Positions 1 through 13,300 are shown, counted from the stretch's first letter. The stretch is 64,000 bases of DNA from Emergomyces orientalis (GCA_002110485.1 MOWL01000023.1:992001-1056000), one strand, 5' to 3'. Notes: generated by a model not told the origin, from the sequence alone. Numbers and translations are program-made.

Positions 1-946
1 CAGAGTCTTCGAGGCTAGATTTGGACCAGTGGAAGCACTTGTGAAGCCGATAGCTGCTAAACCGGAAGAACCCTCACGTCCTTCTTCAGTAGAAGTAGAC
101 GACGACGAGTGGGAAGGTCTTTCAGATGAAGCCGATAATGATAATGCCGACGAGGAGCGCCATACTGCGGAAGTCATCGAGCACACGACTTCATGGGTCT
201 CAGCAAAAGATATTTTAGACAAACAGGCGCGGAAAGCATTTATGGTGCGTTTCACTTCATTATATTCCTGTTTCATTAAAGATTGATGGGTAAAAACCAA
301 AAGCGCAAAACATTACGGGAACTAATAATTCTCCCATGCCCCGCAGACCTCAAAGCCACCATCATACTCCGAGGCAGCAAGGAACTCAAAAAAGACGAAG
401 ATGTCAGGAACAGCGGGTGATGCCACTGAAGATCAAACCATGGATGCTGAAAACCTGAAAAACGACCTTGCGTTACAAAGACTCCTGAAAGAATCGCATC
501 TACTCGAAGGCGCTGATGACCTTAACCCAACCGGTGCAAACCGGCACCGCGCCATCGATCTACGTATGCAATCTGCAGGAGCTAAATCATCATTATTCAC
601 ACAAACGAAAATGCCTATGTCGCATCGCAAAGGGATTATTGTAAAGGCGAGCAAGAAAGAAGAGACGCGACGGAGAGAAGCGAAGGAGAATGGGATTATC
701 CTTGAGAAACCTTCATTTTCCACAGCTGGTAAAAGTAAGAATGGCAGTGGTGGGGGTGGTGCTGTGCGCAGAGAAAGGGGTATTGGGGGACCTTCCGTTG
801 GGAAGTTTGCTGGTGGGACGCTACGGCTGAGTAAAAAGGATATTTCTGATATACAAGGGCCGAGAAGGGGGGGGTCGAAGTCAGGAAGAGGGGGAGGGAG
901 AGGCGGAGGGAGAGGCGGAGGAAGGGGAAGAGGGAAACATAATTGA
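1..946 (+). CDS. FAF1: FAF1-like 40S ribosome assembly / rRNA-processing protein, 5' end cut by window edge
   Basis: Two exons: <1..244 and 347..946, with a phase-0 intron 245..346 (GTGCGT...GCAG). The first exon is open to the window edge and has no convincing start, so the N-terminus is missing. The visible part has an acidic stretch (VDDDEWEGLSDE), a basic middle, then a conserved block P-S-V-G-K-F-A-G-G-T-L-R-L-S-K-K-D-I typical of the Faf1/C1orf131 (DUF4602) family. In yeast Faf1 is a nucleolar protein needed for early pre-rRNA cleavages and 40S maturation. The C-terminus is an RGGG-repeat (GAR-like) tail, common in nucleolar RNA-binding proteins. Assignment rests on the conserved C-terminal block and overall architecture; I am fairly sure of the family and less sure of full orthology because the start is absent. 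Confidence 0.75.
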
Positions 947-2207
947 CGTATCATCTCGAGTTGAAGATATTATTTCATCTGAAGGGTCTAGACGCGAAAG
1001 GGAGACGGCATTCCGCCAACCGTACAGAGCACAAATCCGAGCGACTGGATGCCCCTTGTAACTGCTACTTGGCATAACCGGAACTCTGAGTTAGGATGAC
1101 CAAGTTTCGACACAAGTCTGTGAGCTCGGGAAAGTAGTTAGGAGAACCCAACAACAATCCCCAGGCTTGTTTCAGGATATGCCAGCGGGTTTCGTCATAC
1201 CGCTAAGCCTGGAAAACTAGATGCCGGCGTGGGATTTGTGGATACCCAGACTACCCAAACTACCAGCCCTTGCCGAAAGCCTGCTATTATACCCATATAT
1301 GTATTGGTGCTGAGCTTCAGCGAAGAAACCGAACTTCGCAGCTTTCCTTTCCCTTGCAGAGTTGCAAGGCTCTGGAGTCCAGCCGCCAACCAAGCTAGAG
1401 TTTCAGATATGGCGGCCGATGGTTGTGGACGAAACAAAATAACCTCTTAGTGGGACTGGACCAGTTCAAAATATCCTGGCATATATGGCTGGATAGTGAA
1501 TGCGCTTGAATATTCGAGAATCAACCCCTTCTCCTCCGATTCGTTGCATTGAAATGGAACTGCATGCATGTATGTGTGCATAATGTTATATACCCGGGTG
1601 CCTTTTAGACAATAGGTTTCAGTTGACTCAACCAACCCTCCTACAGTTTCGATCTTCTACCTGTTAAGTTTAAACTTTTGAAGCAGAAGGTAGTATGGTT
1701 GTTAAATATCTGTGCTTTTCTGAATGCCGGAGGTAGTTAGTCAATATATTGAAGAGTAATACCCAGGAACCAAAGTCAGAATACATGATTAATTCCAGGA
1801 GAACGAACCAAAACGAGTGACCCCTATATCTAGTAACGTTCTTGAGGCACTATGCAACAGGGTAGTATTTTGTGTGGGAAAGATGACAAACATCTCGGAG
1901 TGATGTGTGGAAGCCCACATATCACCACTCTCTGCCCCGGTCCTGCTTTAATAAGTATTTTGGTTTTGGTTTCTAGGACGTCGTTGTAATATGGTATCTG
2001 AAAAGGGCACTTTGCAAAAGGGTATCATTCATGAAATCGGATGTCTTTCCTAGGCATTAACACTTATTATTCCGTTGCTCTCTGGGCTGTTTAGCTCTCT
2101 ACACCCGCTGGGTATCGAAGGGAAAGATACAGGTAAGAAATGTTGGCTTTAAGGGTTCCTGAAAAATGGGGAAAGGATATGAAGGAGGTCTGCCCATATC
2201 CTCCCCG
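947..2207. other. Intergenic stretch, no gene recognised
   Basis: This lies between the stop of the FAF1-like gene and the 3' end of the kinase relic. I read both strands and found only short ORFs with no family resemblance and no phase-consistent splice pairs. Sequence is of mixed composition without obvious repeats. Confidence 0.5.
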
Positions 2208-3275
2208 CTAAAGATACTCAGAATTCAAAAACTGTATTGCTGTCAATCGCTCCTCTGAGAGTTGCTGAAGCGTTTCAAACACAACCTCAATATCCATATT
2301 TGTGATATTTTCGGAGTGTACATTCACAGCCCAGTGATCTAGCTAATCCTTGGGTTCAGCTTCCGGCGGCATCATCGCTCGGCTTGCCAGGTCGGAGGTA
2401 TAGTAGCCATGTAAATGTAGTTCGAACTCCCCGGCCATTTCTGCGCACTGCATTAATTTTGTCGGTTCAAGTACTATAGCTTTAGCTATGAAGTCGAGTA
2501 TTCCTGGTTTATCAAAGCCGAATTGGGCTTGGAGTAAGTCGCAATAACTGGAGAGGGAGTTCGAGTCAGGAGGGTTAGTACATACTTTACAAAGGGAAAA
2601 AGGGAAGCAACTCTGATCGCCGAAGGATTAGTTGATGTCATGCAAGGGGCTACGGTATGCAATGCAAGTATTGTTCCGCGTGAGTGCCTCCCAACTAACC
2701 CTTCATTAATGGACAGAGTCCGCTCATGAAGTAATAAAATTATAAGCCGTACTCATCCCAAGATCCGCAACTTTCGTCACCGAAGCCTAACCAGAGCCTG
2801 GCTTCTCATTTTCGAACCCAGCAACAAGGATGTTCTCCATCTTCAAGTCTGCATCCAGCCTGCGTTCACGGCGCCCCAAACAGCGCGAAATCATGCCTCC
2901 CAATGAACATGCCTAGACATAGCCTGGATGTGTATCGTTCCCAGACCAAAAAGTATTCCCTTCATCACAGAGCGGATCTCTCCTGTAAAAAGAGGCCCTG
3001 TGATTCGTACATCCTAGAGTGTCTTCCCAAAGGACTCCAGCACCATCATTGACTGTTCCGAGTATGCAACGATTGGATCACGTCAAGGATGCTTCGAAGA
3101 TGTTTGGAGTTGCGAAAAAACTCCTGCATCTGCATTTCTTTGGTAAAAATTGGCCACTAGGGTCGTCATTTTCATCCAGCTGTTTGATAACGAGCTGACC
3201 GGTCTCGTCGGTCTCTGTTGATGCACTCCAGACATGGCAGCGCCCGCCGCCTTTGCGCTGGATAAAGGGGTCAAA
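2208..3275 (-). pseudogene. Decayed protein-kinase gene
   Basis: Reading the minus strand from 3275 down, kinase-domain pieces appear in the right order but in different frames. An N-lobe has a Gly-rich turn (GGGRCHVWSAS, about 3250-3215) and a VIKQ lysine motif near 3190. A hinge/helix piece reads MMVLESFGKTL, then RSVMKGILFGL (about 3050-2960). The catalytic-loop remnant DLKMENIL lies at about 2849-2826, and the activation-segment DLG (in place of DFG) at about 2765-2757. A C-lobe piece starts LLQAQFGFDKPGILDF (about 2545) and ends in RLTAIQFLNSEYL with a stop at 2210-2208. Frameshifts separate the first three pieces, and in-frame stops fall between DLK and DLG and inside the C-lobe. Introns could remove some breaks but not all. 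The family is a fungal Ser/Thr-type kinase; subfamily unknown. An upstream coding-like segment (3655-3276) may be its original N-terminus. Confidence 0.6.
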
Positions 3276-3655
3276 CCATGATTATATTTGCCTGATGTTT
3301 CCGACAAATTTCAGTCCGCGATAGAGGTTTTGGAAAAAATTGACTTCCGAGGACAGTTGCATGAAACAATGGGTTTGTTGGCCAACATTGCCTCGAAAGC
3401 GCGAATGTCGTTGACTTAAAGTTATTGAAGGCTGCGATCAAGGCAATGCACTGATCTGCGCGCCCAACATCGGAGACGCAATTTTTGAACATTCGACTCT
3501 GCAAACCCCATAAAGTCACAAAGACTGCACATAGGCTACACATAGTACGGAGATATATCACATTCAAATATAGAACAGCATTACCTCATGATAGGTGTAA
3601 ATAGGCTAATGCCTTCGTCACTAAGCCCAGCTGGCTTAGAAAAGTTTCCAACCAT
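3276..3655 (-). other. Possible N-terminal exons of the kinase relic
   Basis: On the minus strand an ATG at 3655 opens MVGNFSKPAGLSDEG, then a GTAATG donor and a TGTGTAG acceptor join in frame to an open stretch running to about 3275 (pieces such as LWGLQSRMFKNCVSDVGRAD and NNFKSTTFALSR). It ends at a stop immediately before the kinase N-lobe fragment. I do not recognise a domain in it. The adjacency and codon-like texture suggest that it belonged to the same gene, but it could be an independent fragment. Confidence 0.3.
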
Positions 3656-6026
3656 CAAATAGGTTGGGCGGTTAGTTCGTAGGTAGCCTACCAGGAGCTA
3701 TTTTGTAGCTGACAGGAGCTTGGACAAAAGAAACCTCACAGTGGAATGCTGTGATATGCTTGAACCGGGTAGCTGCTAGCAAACGAAATTGTGGCAGCTA
3801 TCTTGATACGTATCGAGGTTGATGACGAGAAGCGGCTCCATCATCTGAGAAACAAGTACCTCTACGATCACCTCTCTGCATCTCTATTCAAAACGAGTGG
3901 CTCTGCGAGAGAGCCACTACCCCCAGTTAGATATAATGACCTATATTTTCCGATTCCCCGAGCCGGGGCGGGAACGGGGGTGGGGGCCGGGGCGGGATCT
4001 AATAATAGCGTTCAAGACGGAACGGGCAAGCAGTTAGCAAAACCAGGGTTCGAAAGCGGCTTTCAACCATCAGCTCATCGTAAGGATGCTCCCCTCTGCC
4101 AACCAACACCGTAGATACCGAGGTAAGCTATTTTGTAAAAACCAGACGACTGGATGCCCGAGAGATTGAATAGGGCCGCCTGTTCGACAGTTTGCTGAGA
4201 GCAGAAACGGAGCGATGATACCTCTACTCGGCAAGTCAAAAGAGATAACACCCATCACCTGCTAATTCGGATCGTCTAGGGCAAAAATGGCCAGGTGAGA
4301 AGGGCTAAAAACAATTTCCTCTCGCTATACGGAAATCTAGAGACAAAGCGTCATATGAAAAAGGGCCTGCAGGCCTTTCCATCTTGATTGATTAACTCCG
4401 CAGCGGTTGAAAACCATACCGCCCGCTCGTGTAGATAAATATACAGCTTCTATCACCCAAAAACCACCCAGAAGCACTGACAGACATTGTCCATTAACCA
4501 GCAAAGACAGTCAGCAGTGAGCCTTTTTGGAGAAGATACTTCCTCTGTTGGCGGACACCACTGCACACATATTCTTTAAGGAAGATGTGGAAGCAACTTT
4601 GTTGCTGGGGTTTTCTCTGAGGCAAGTTTTATCGTGGAGGGCTTCAATAAAAATTTCCGAAGCCGGAGCCCAGGTTACTTACTGGCTTCCTGGTGCTCCC
4701 GCTATTCCAGGGGGGTGGTGGGGGGGTTCTGGGACTGAATCTTACTATGTAGAATAAATAAGGGATTGAGAACAAATGACAGGGGTAGGCTTAAATTAAG
4801 TCCTCTTCTTGCCGAGGCTCAATGGAATAAACGAATAACAGGTAGGTCTATTGGTAAGAGTATCCATATATGGCCACAGACTGACAGATTTTGTACACCG
4901 TAGATATTTAGTATTGTGAAGGCTCTTCAAAGATGGTGGCTTTGATGGGGTTGGCATGCGCATGCACAACCAACCCCATGCTGGCTGTAAGCAACTTAAT
5001 CGAGAAGACTCAGCTGCACGGTCAAAGAAACCCTTTGGAACCCCATGGATGTTAGCTGTAAGTCGCCGGTTGCTCGGTCGCTTTTAGTTTCAGTTCTGGA
5101 TATCATTAAACTCCTTACTCTTGAAATCTGTCTCTCTCTCTGTAGTCCAGTCCAGTCCACCCCAACTTGAAGTAAGCCCTAAGAAACCCCGAATCAGCGC
5201 TTGCACTCTCTCCTCTGGGCATTGCCTTAACTAATTATCTCGGGATCCTCGGAGTAGCTGTCTTGGCAAGTCACGTGGAGGGGGTCTAACGTCTAGGCGG
5301 CTGCAGCAGCCCCGATTGGCTCAACACCGAACATCATCTCCAACGTCCAAGTTATGATATGCATGGGCGGAGGATCTGCCCTGATGAAATTTCTCACATA
5401 CCCATATTACAAGTAAGGAGCTTCGCATCTGGAGCACATAATGAATTTAATTTGCTTCACGTTAGCCGTGAAGAATACATTGTTGCCCTGGTAGCACCTT
5501 ACTCAGCGTATTCGCGTTGAAGCTTTCACCAAATGGTGATAGACGGGGGCTGTTATTATTGCAGGGTATTATGATTTTATTTCCCAGCCCCTTTCGCCTT
5601 ATGCCTTGGCGCTGTGGCTCTGGCAAGAATGGCCTCCTATTTGTTGCTAGCGGGTGATGTGCATCAGTAGTGCAGTCGCTTGGGTCGCTGGCACTCCATC
5701 AATCCATGAATAGAAAGGTCGCATTGAGTGACCCCAACTCCTGGTTGGAGTTGGGCTTCACTCCAGAGGGGAAACGTTGGCTTGGCTTCGACTACTGTCC
5801 GAGCGTGCCCTTCCTCTTCTCAAATTATCCGTTCTTCTACAACCTTTTTTTATTTATTTTACATCTACACCTCGGCGGGAAAACAGACTCGCAGCGTCCC
5901 TTAAACTCTCGAATTCGCGCGGCTACGGCTGCTCAGCTGTTGATGTAACATCAGGGCCTTCTGATTTACCTTCGACCAGGTTCAGCTTCACTGTGGCTAT
6001 ATTTTATTTCACCGACCTCCTTTAAT
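3656..6026. other. Intergenic stretch with an inverted repeat, no gene recognised
   Basis: The only sizeable plus-strand reading frame here, ending at 4114, has no ATG near its start (first plausible codon GTG at 3791) and encodes a Gly/Ala-rich tail. No family is recognisable, so I do not call it a gene. A perfect 10-bp inverted repeat sits at 4945-4979. The last few hundred bases presumably hold the promoter of the membrane-protein gene at 6027. Confidence 0.45.
4945..4979. repeat. Perfect 10-bp inverted repeat with 15-nt loop
   Basis: Arms ATGGGGTTGG (4945-4954) and CCAACCCCAT (4970-4979) are perfectly complementary. The loop itself begins with the palindrome CATGCGCATG. It lies in non-coding DNA and no function is assignable. 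Confidence 0.7.
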
Positions 6027-7337
6027 ATGGCGGTAACTCGGGCCTCACTCATCACGGTATTGAGCTTCTTCGCTCTACTGAATGAAAACTTTTCGGTCGC
6101 TGAGGACCTTCCAAGTTGGTTCAATGGATACTATATATTTCCAACGAACGGATCCACTGCAGGTTCGTGAATGATAAATATTTAAATGATAAATAAATAA
6201 AGTGGTAGATGTAGTTTGGCAGGCGTTTTGCTAACACGAACCTCTGCTTAAAATCGAACAGTCGAATCAATAACATGCCGCGATTCTCACACCGCATGGA
6301 TAACATCCGGAACATATGCCAACTGCTGCGCGACCACTCTAACCACACGATGTCCGATGCCTACTAAATGTGAAGATGCATCAGTTGCATATGACAACGG
6401 TGGTGGATATACATGGTACGTGCCTCGCACTACGGTCTGATATGAAAGGGAAATGAGGAAAAGTGCCCTGCCTCTGGGTATGGACGAGGTAACGTATCAA
6501 CATATCTCTGACAAAAGGAAATAGCCCGGAACGCCAATCCTGCGCAACGATGACAGTCTACGAAACCTCACCTGGCGGCTCACCATCTGCGACAAACATT
6601 TTCTGTTGGGAAAACTGGAAAGCGTACACAGTCTACCGCAAACTCCCCGCCGAAGCCACTGGTAAGTTCATTGCCTCCCCACATATCTTTTTTTGGTCCC
6701 CTTGGGATCTACGCACTTCGCTTTGTTTCTTTATACAATAAACGGCCCCTGCGACAAAAGAATGAAAAATAGATAAATAAACGGAAAACCTTGAAACTTT
6801 AATCACACTACTTACAATACTTGTGTTCAAGATTCACCGAAAATAACATCACCGCCGCAAACCTCACAAAGCCCGACCTTACCTACTGACCCCCCGCAGA
6901 CGTCATCACCCCCATCTCCGCAACAACCGCCCCCCACGCAGGAAGAGCCCAAATCGAAACGAGGCGTGATAGCCGGCGCCACCGTCGGCGTTGTCGCGGG
7001 TATCAGCATCCTCGCCCTGGCCTATTTCTTCTACCGCCGGAAACAGAAGAAAGGCGCGAGGGCTGGTCTGCACACGGCTGAATTAGACAACTCACAGACG
7101 CGGGCCGAATTGCAGAGCTTGAATAGAGGCGAACCGAAAGGGCAAGGGTATTATGGACATGCCGCTGGTACCAGTCCGGGCGGAGGTAACTCGAACCCGG
7201 ATTACGTGCATGAATTACCAGGTACTATGAAGGACCCTAGTGGCGGTGTTGGTGATTATGGTGGTGGTTCTCCCGTTGAGTCGAATGTGAGTCGGAGGGG
7301 AAATGCTACCTACGAGATGCCCACGGGCCCCGGTTGA
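6027..7337 (+). CDS. Type I membrane glycoprotein with Cys-rich ectodomain (receptor/sensor-like)
   Basis: Four exons, 6027..6162, 6262..6415, 6525..6661 and 6832..7337, join in frame to 310 codons plus stop; all introns have GT/AG ends. The N-terminus is a signal peptide (MAVTRASLITVLSFFALL). It is followed by a secreted module of about 100 residues with about nine cysteines, including a CC pair (ANCCATT), CPMPTKC, CPERQSC and FCW. A Pro/Ser/Thr/Gln-rich stalk follows, then one membrane span (about residues 187-208, from VIAGATVGVVAG to YFF), a YRRKQKK stop-transfer sequence and a Gly-rich cytoplasmic tail with tyrosines. The layout resembles fungal cell-wall stress sensors and related surface proteins. 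The Cys module looks like a widespread but uncharacterised ascomycete family. No function is assignable; a surface receptor or wall sensor is the natural guess. No single reading frame contains the whole protein, so phase agreement is the main support. Confidence 0.75.
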
Positions 7338-10300
7338 GAAGTGGCTATTGCAGCATGTGCAGGTGTGTATGGACATGTGTGCGGATTCCATGAATCGCGT
7401 ATGTCGAGGACGTATTTCAAAAAATATATATTTCATGCGGGAGGGGTTGGCATTTGAAGCCCGAGAGTTGTGGTGAAGTGAGAATGGATGAACAGATTGA
7501 CAAAACTAGGTGTTGTATACTTTGCTCTTTAAGTCTTTTATTATTTTGGTTCTCATCTTCATCTTACCATGTACGAGATAATTTTCTCTTTCTGTGTCTC
7601 TCGCTTCCCTCTTTGATGACCTGTAAATACCCTATCGCTTTAATATGAGCCTACCTTATCCGCCCCTCTTACCCCGTTTCCCAATTTTATTTTCTCTTTC
7701 AGCGTTGTCTTTATGTTACTGGTTGACGTTTCTTTCTCCTCTTTATTCTATTCTGTTTTCTTCGTTGCTCTTCTGCGAACCGTTCGATTTAAGGGGCATA
7801 AAACCTGGGTGCTGAATGTTTTACTTGATATATACCCCTTGACAACAATCTCCTGTACATACATGTTATTCGTATATTTGGCCGTCGAGGTATTATGTAT
7901 ATATCTATGATATGAAAATTTAAGGTTAGATAAAAATTGGCCGCTCTGGTATAAACGCACAAAGTCGTTTATATATCTCGATATCCCAAACCCCCTTCCC
8001 AAATATACATACATTTCATGAACCCAACTCTCGTTTTGGAAAAAAAATATGAACACTCCCCCTCCGCCATAGGCACCCGGTGGTCGCTTTGAAGAATATA
8101 TCACCTCCATATATTGATATATATAGAAATCCGAATGAAACTTAAACTTATTTAGAAAATCCAGAACATCTTCATGCAAAACAATCATTATGCATAGCAG
8201 CTCAACGAAGGGGGGGGGGGGGGGAGGGCGGGGAAGAACGATACGCTACGATCCTAAATATCCCTTACCTATCATATCTATATTTTCGGCCCATGACCTT
8301 CCAACTCCAAGATAACGTCCCAGAAACGGATACAAACATTCATGCAATAGCCGCTGACGTAGTTATTATCCCCTGCCGATTAACTCAAAACAGCAGGCTA
8401 CTTATTTGGCATACACGGTGGGTAGGTTGATAGATATTATTCTAAGCTTCCGTGCATAATACTCACTATAAAAACCGATCTTTCAACGTGAAAATTTAAA
8501 AAATGAAACAAAAGGAGGGCTATATTCCTATACGCGCCTCCGCCATTCGGTTGTGCATTGGCCATATATATATATATTGTCAAAAGGTCGAGGGATCCGG
8601 GCGAAACGCCCAGGGACTATCATCATAAGACGCCCACGCAGGCCCACCTGGTAATGTTTTCCATCTTGGGCGTTTGAAGGGGATGCTTGTAAACTTTGTA
8701 TTTTGTTTTTTGGCCAAAGGTTGAGAATCAGAGCTCAGGTTTTCATACATGCATGCATGCAATGCAATAATGCAATGATATGCATGGGTTGGCCAGCTCT
8801 ATTGAATTTTTTCTGCCCCGGAGCCTGACGGCGGGAGGGCACCAGGGGGGTGCGCTGGTGGGATAGATTTGGTGTCTTCTTGCAGGAAACCCCTTTTTGT
8901 TCCAAACCTTCTTTTTTGTACCTTTTGGTCATGCCGATACTGGGCAAAGAGGGTGTGCATGATATTTGAGTGATGGGAGGACAGGGTTAAGTTTCTTCAG
9001 GCTTTAGGACCAGGGAGGCGGGTAGAGTAAAAGGTAGAAAGAGGGAATGAAAGGATCGGGGAGAGCAGAGGTTGGGGGTATTTTTCTTCTCCCAGGATAT
9101 TTACTCCTACCCATTTCTTGCTTTGATTATTTATAGAGTGGTGGCAAGGGGGGATTTTGAACCTCTAATCTTCATGGGTGTAATACAGGCGCCTCCCTAA
9201 TAAATGTCCATCTAGCAATGAACAGACTATGCATCGTTGTTGGCTGAATGGGTGGAGGAGGTTTATCGATCTGCAAATGCAAGCGCTCAACATGTCCCCT
9301 TTTGCTGTTGCCGCTGCCACTCGGAACTATTTATAAATATAACTTTAATTCTTTCTTTCTGCAGTGAATCTTCAGCAGTTTCAGGTTGCGGATGGGTTTG
9401 GGATAGAGGCTAGATGAGTATATGTAAATTTTAAGAACAAGACAAAAAAAAAAAAAAAAAAAAGATGTGCTCAATCTAGGCGTACTTGGTTGTGCTTGGT
9501 TTCGGAGTTTTGTCATTCATTCATGACATTCTTGGATTCCCGCCCAACTCCAACCTATCACTTTCATAGTGGGGGTGCTACAGTGGGTGGATTCGATAGA
9601 ATATATATTTCTGATATCATATCTTGTTATTCGAAGGTGGGTAAGTGATACATATTTTTTTCTTGCTTTTGTTTTACTGAATTTGAATGTGTAGAGTGTA
9701 TTTGTCAGGTAGACGAGAGTTATGGAAAGAGAAATAAATGCTCATATCAATATATGGGTGCCATTATGGCTTTACCATTTTCCTGTGGAGTTATTTTAGT
9801 CGATTCATTCAGTCATTCATTTATTCATGCCAAAAGTCAACATCTCCCAGCAGCCGTTGAGGGTCTTTTGCCCTCTCCAAAATTACTCATTGTTCGTCAC
9901 ACATGAAAGCACCAGCACGAAGAGCGCTATGTCCTGTACGATTTCTTCCTGTAGCTTGCTTCCTGGAGTATTTCCGGAAACTAGAGATTCACATCGTTTG
10001 CAAGTGACACACGTCCTCGGGTAACCATTGTATAACTGCACCTAAATTTCGCACTGGACGCTGGCTTAGCGGAGTATGGAGTTCAGGGTAAACTTTCTAC
10101 TCCGCATTGCAAACCGCTCGAACCCGATGATCGCAAGAGCGGGAGATTTGTTGGGCAGGATAGCTTGCGTGAAGCGGAGGTGCTGAATCCTAGAATTGAT
10201 GACTTGAAGCAGGTTACATAGGTTAAGATGGCCGTGGCAGTTTGACCACAGATCCCAGATCACACATCACGACGGATTTAAAAATGTGAAACACTGGTCT

Positions 10301-13300
10301 TGAAATTTAGAAATAGGGCCAAGATATCTCTGAATATGTTGGGTCGTGAGCTAGTAGATGGGGATGGTCTGGCGTGAGCGCCAAAGGGGGGTTAGCGGCG
10401 GAAGGTTTTGGTCTGTTGTTCCCTGCTTTGCAGCAGTGAAACTCCTTGGATGTGCATGTTATCTAGTCAAAGGAGGAAGGGTTGGGGTGAAGTAGTCTCT
10501 TGAAGTAGTGAGGAGGAGCGTGGAGAGTTGAGCGATATCGTTCACTCTTCCGTGGGATCTGTTTCAGACACCTTCCTTTCGAGGGCTGTATCTAAACTAC
10601 TGTAGGCTAAATGCTCATCACAAAAAACTAGAAGCACTTTTGGCAAGAGGAGCGAAAAAGACCTGGGGGATGCATGTCTTGCATACCATTTAGCACGAGC
10701 CGCCCAAGTCTGTTCTCCTCGCTGTTGCACCTGTCAGTCATGAGACTTGAGACACGGGTGAAACGGTTGAACAGCCAGGCTTTTCATGTTCCTTGTTTCT
10801 GCGGAAGCAAAAAAGAAAGAAAGAAAATAAATGTATCGATCTCATCCGCTAGCGTTTAAGTCGCCTCCGCAGAGCAGAAGAGTAGTGAGGGCATAAAAGT
10901 AAGTCAATCACGTCATTTTGCAGCGCGTTCCTCTCATCTGTACGCGATTTGCCATGTGTGCCCAGGCGTCGCGCTGTGCTGTCTGCTTCCCCCTTTCGCC
11001 CAGCATTAGTGTCCTTTTCGCGTGGTTCCACTCGGCGCTGCAAATCATGAACTGGCCGAAATTGAGGATAGGCAAACCGGATAACTGAATAAGTGGTTGG
11101 CTGAGCTTTGAACCTTCTTGATATCCATGGGATGCCTTTGGCTATTATTGTTCGGCCGTGTTCAGGGAAGCAGTGAGATGACTCCGATGCGTGCCTGTGC
11201 TGGATGAGCATGGAATTGGGGGGGAAAGGTAACCACCCGTATTTTTCGAAATCCTTCGAATTTTATACTCAAGTTAGCCAATGTTGGCCAGATCCATGGA
11301 GTGCTGCTACGCATAACAGGTCATAGTTTTGTCTTCAACTTCCATGGTTGAACAGGCCTTCAATCACCCAAAGCTAAACGAGAGCAAAAAAGGCCAGCCA
11401 CACACACACAGTGGACCGTTCTTTCATGATCTCCCAGCGCAGCTGGCAGTTGACTTCGCTAAACTCGTGATTAGATAGATAGGACGGCTCCCGGAGATAT
11501 TCTTCCAGGTTTTCCTGATCTTCCCTCACGGCGAGCAATAGTTCTCTACTGCACAGTGGTTATACTACAGGCCATCCAGTTTTTTATTTTTTATTTATTT
11601 TTTTAGCTTGGACGTAGGAACAGTGCCCAGGCATGCACAAGTTGACCAAAGTAGCTTAACCAATAAGAAGTCTCACAGTCACAGGTTAACTTATTAATGT
11701 GTTCTCTGATGCGACAGTCGCCCAAGTATTCCGCTTCCAACCCCTTTTTTCTTTTTACTTTTTTTCTTTTTCCGTTTTTTTAAATCCAAAACTAGCGCTC
11801 TCGTGTCAGGAATCTGAAACACGACAACACAAACCCACTACTCAGCCTAGCCCAGTCTTTTGACAGGGGAGTCTGAGCCCTTGATGGGCCTGGGATTGGT
11901 GGGCCCGCGTTGTCTGAGATTACACCGAGTAGTCTGGTTTGCTTCTGCATCGTCTCGCGTTGTCCCACTTGGCATGGCCAGAACTTGATGTCTCCATGTA
12001 TGGAGAGAAGGCAGGGGGGATGTTGACGATCGAGTGGATTGTACAGTGGGCTAACCAAAAGTAACTTTTGATTCTAGACTGATATTGGGGGGAACGCGTC
12101 GAAACTGGGCTTCTTTTTTTTCGAGGCGGTCTTCTTTAATATTTCTTTTTCTTTTTTTTCTTTTCCTTCCAGCACGCGTAGCTCTATTTTGTTATTCGTT
12201 GTTGTTACTATCTGCGGTTTATTGCCTTCCACTCTCTTTTTTCTCCCTTCCTTCCCTTTACTGCTGACTGACTGTAGCGCTTCAACACAAAAAGTAGCCA
12301 TAAAGAAAAATATGATATTTCTTAAAAAAAATTTAAAATAAAATAAAATAAAATAAAAAATGACAAGTTTTCCCCATCCATTTACCATCATTCTCATTTC
12401 TTTTTTCTTTCTTTCTTTAACACTAGGCCGCCTGGCTGGCTACCCTGGGCTACACACTCATTGAGGTTACGTGGTTTTGTTGGTTGGTTGAGTTGGTTTG
12501 CTCCAGTCGGGATTTCCATGTCTACGGATTAGTCGAGCATGTAATCTGTACCTAGGTGCGGACTGGAAATGGTTTAACTCAAATGCTTGTGCTGTATGGC
12601 CATGGCGTGCTTTTGGGAAGGGTGGACACCTTGAACTTTTGGTTATTGGCGCCTGTTCCTGGTTTGCTTCATACCAAAAATTTACTTGTAACAAGTCCAA
12701 TTCTCAGTTATTCAGTATGTGCTAGATCTAGAGGGAGGATATGTATGACACGGTTGTAATTCAGATACAGGTGTCCTTGTATTACTACTTTTTTTATGTT
12801 TTTGATGGTGTGTAAAGTTCAGTTGGTGAAGACAATGATAAGAGTTTGTTGTGTACTGTATAAAGTTTTGTTCTCTATTCTTTATCTCCCTTATCAAGAA
12901 AATGGATTTTTTTTTCAATTTTTTATTCCTTTATACAGTACCTTCTTCCTTTTCTTGTTTCCCTTTCAACTTTCTCTTCCTTATTCTTTAGAAAGTTATA
13001 CAGATATTATAAACTTTGAAATAATACGAGGCTTATATAAATTTTTATTTATATATAGCTAAAAGAATTGGGAGCTGAAAAAGTTGAAGCTGCTTCCTAG
13101 TAAACTACTCTCCATTTTAACAAGCCCCATGTCTCTACTATGTATATCGTATCCGAATAATCCGTGGTTTATTCAGAAGGTAACATCGCGGCCTATACAC
13201 CTGCTAAAATTTACGGATATGTATCGTTATCATCATCATCATAATTTGAAGGTGGTGTGTGTGTGTGTGTGTGTGTGTGGTACATGTACCGTTCATCCAT

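Noticed and set aside
433..954. 173-codon Pro-rich minus-strand ORF
   Set aside because: It is the antisense of the Gly/Arg-rich tail and exon 2 of the FAF1-like gene; no independent motif.
3791..4114. 107-codon plus-strand ORF
   Set aside because: No ATG start, a Gly/Ala repeat tail and no recognisable domain; may be a decayed fragment but cannot be supported.
7748..8188. 146-codon minus-strand ORF
   Set aside because: AT-rich, Tyr/Phe/Ile-heavy product in the presumed 3' flank of the membrane-protein gene; no family or splice support.
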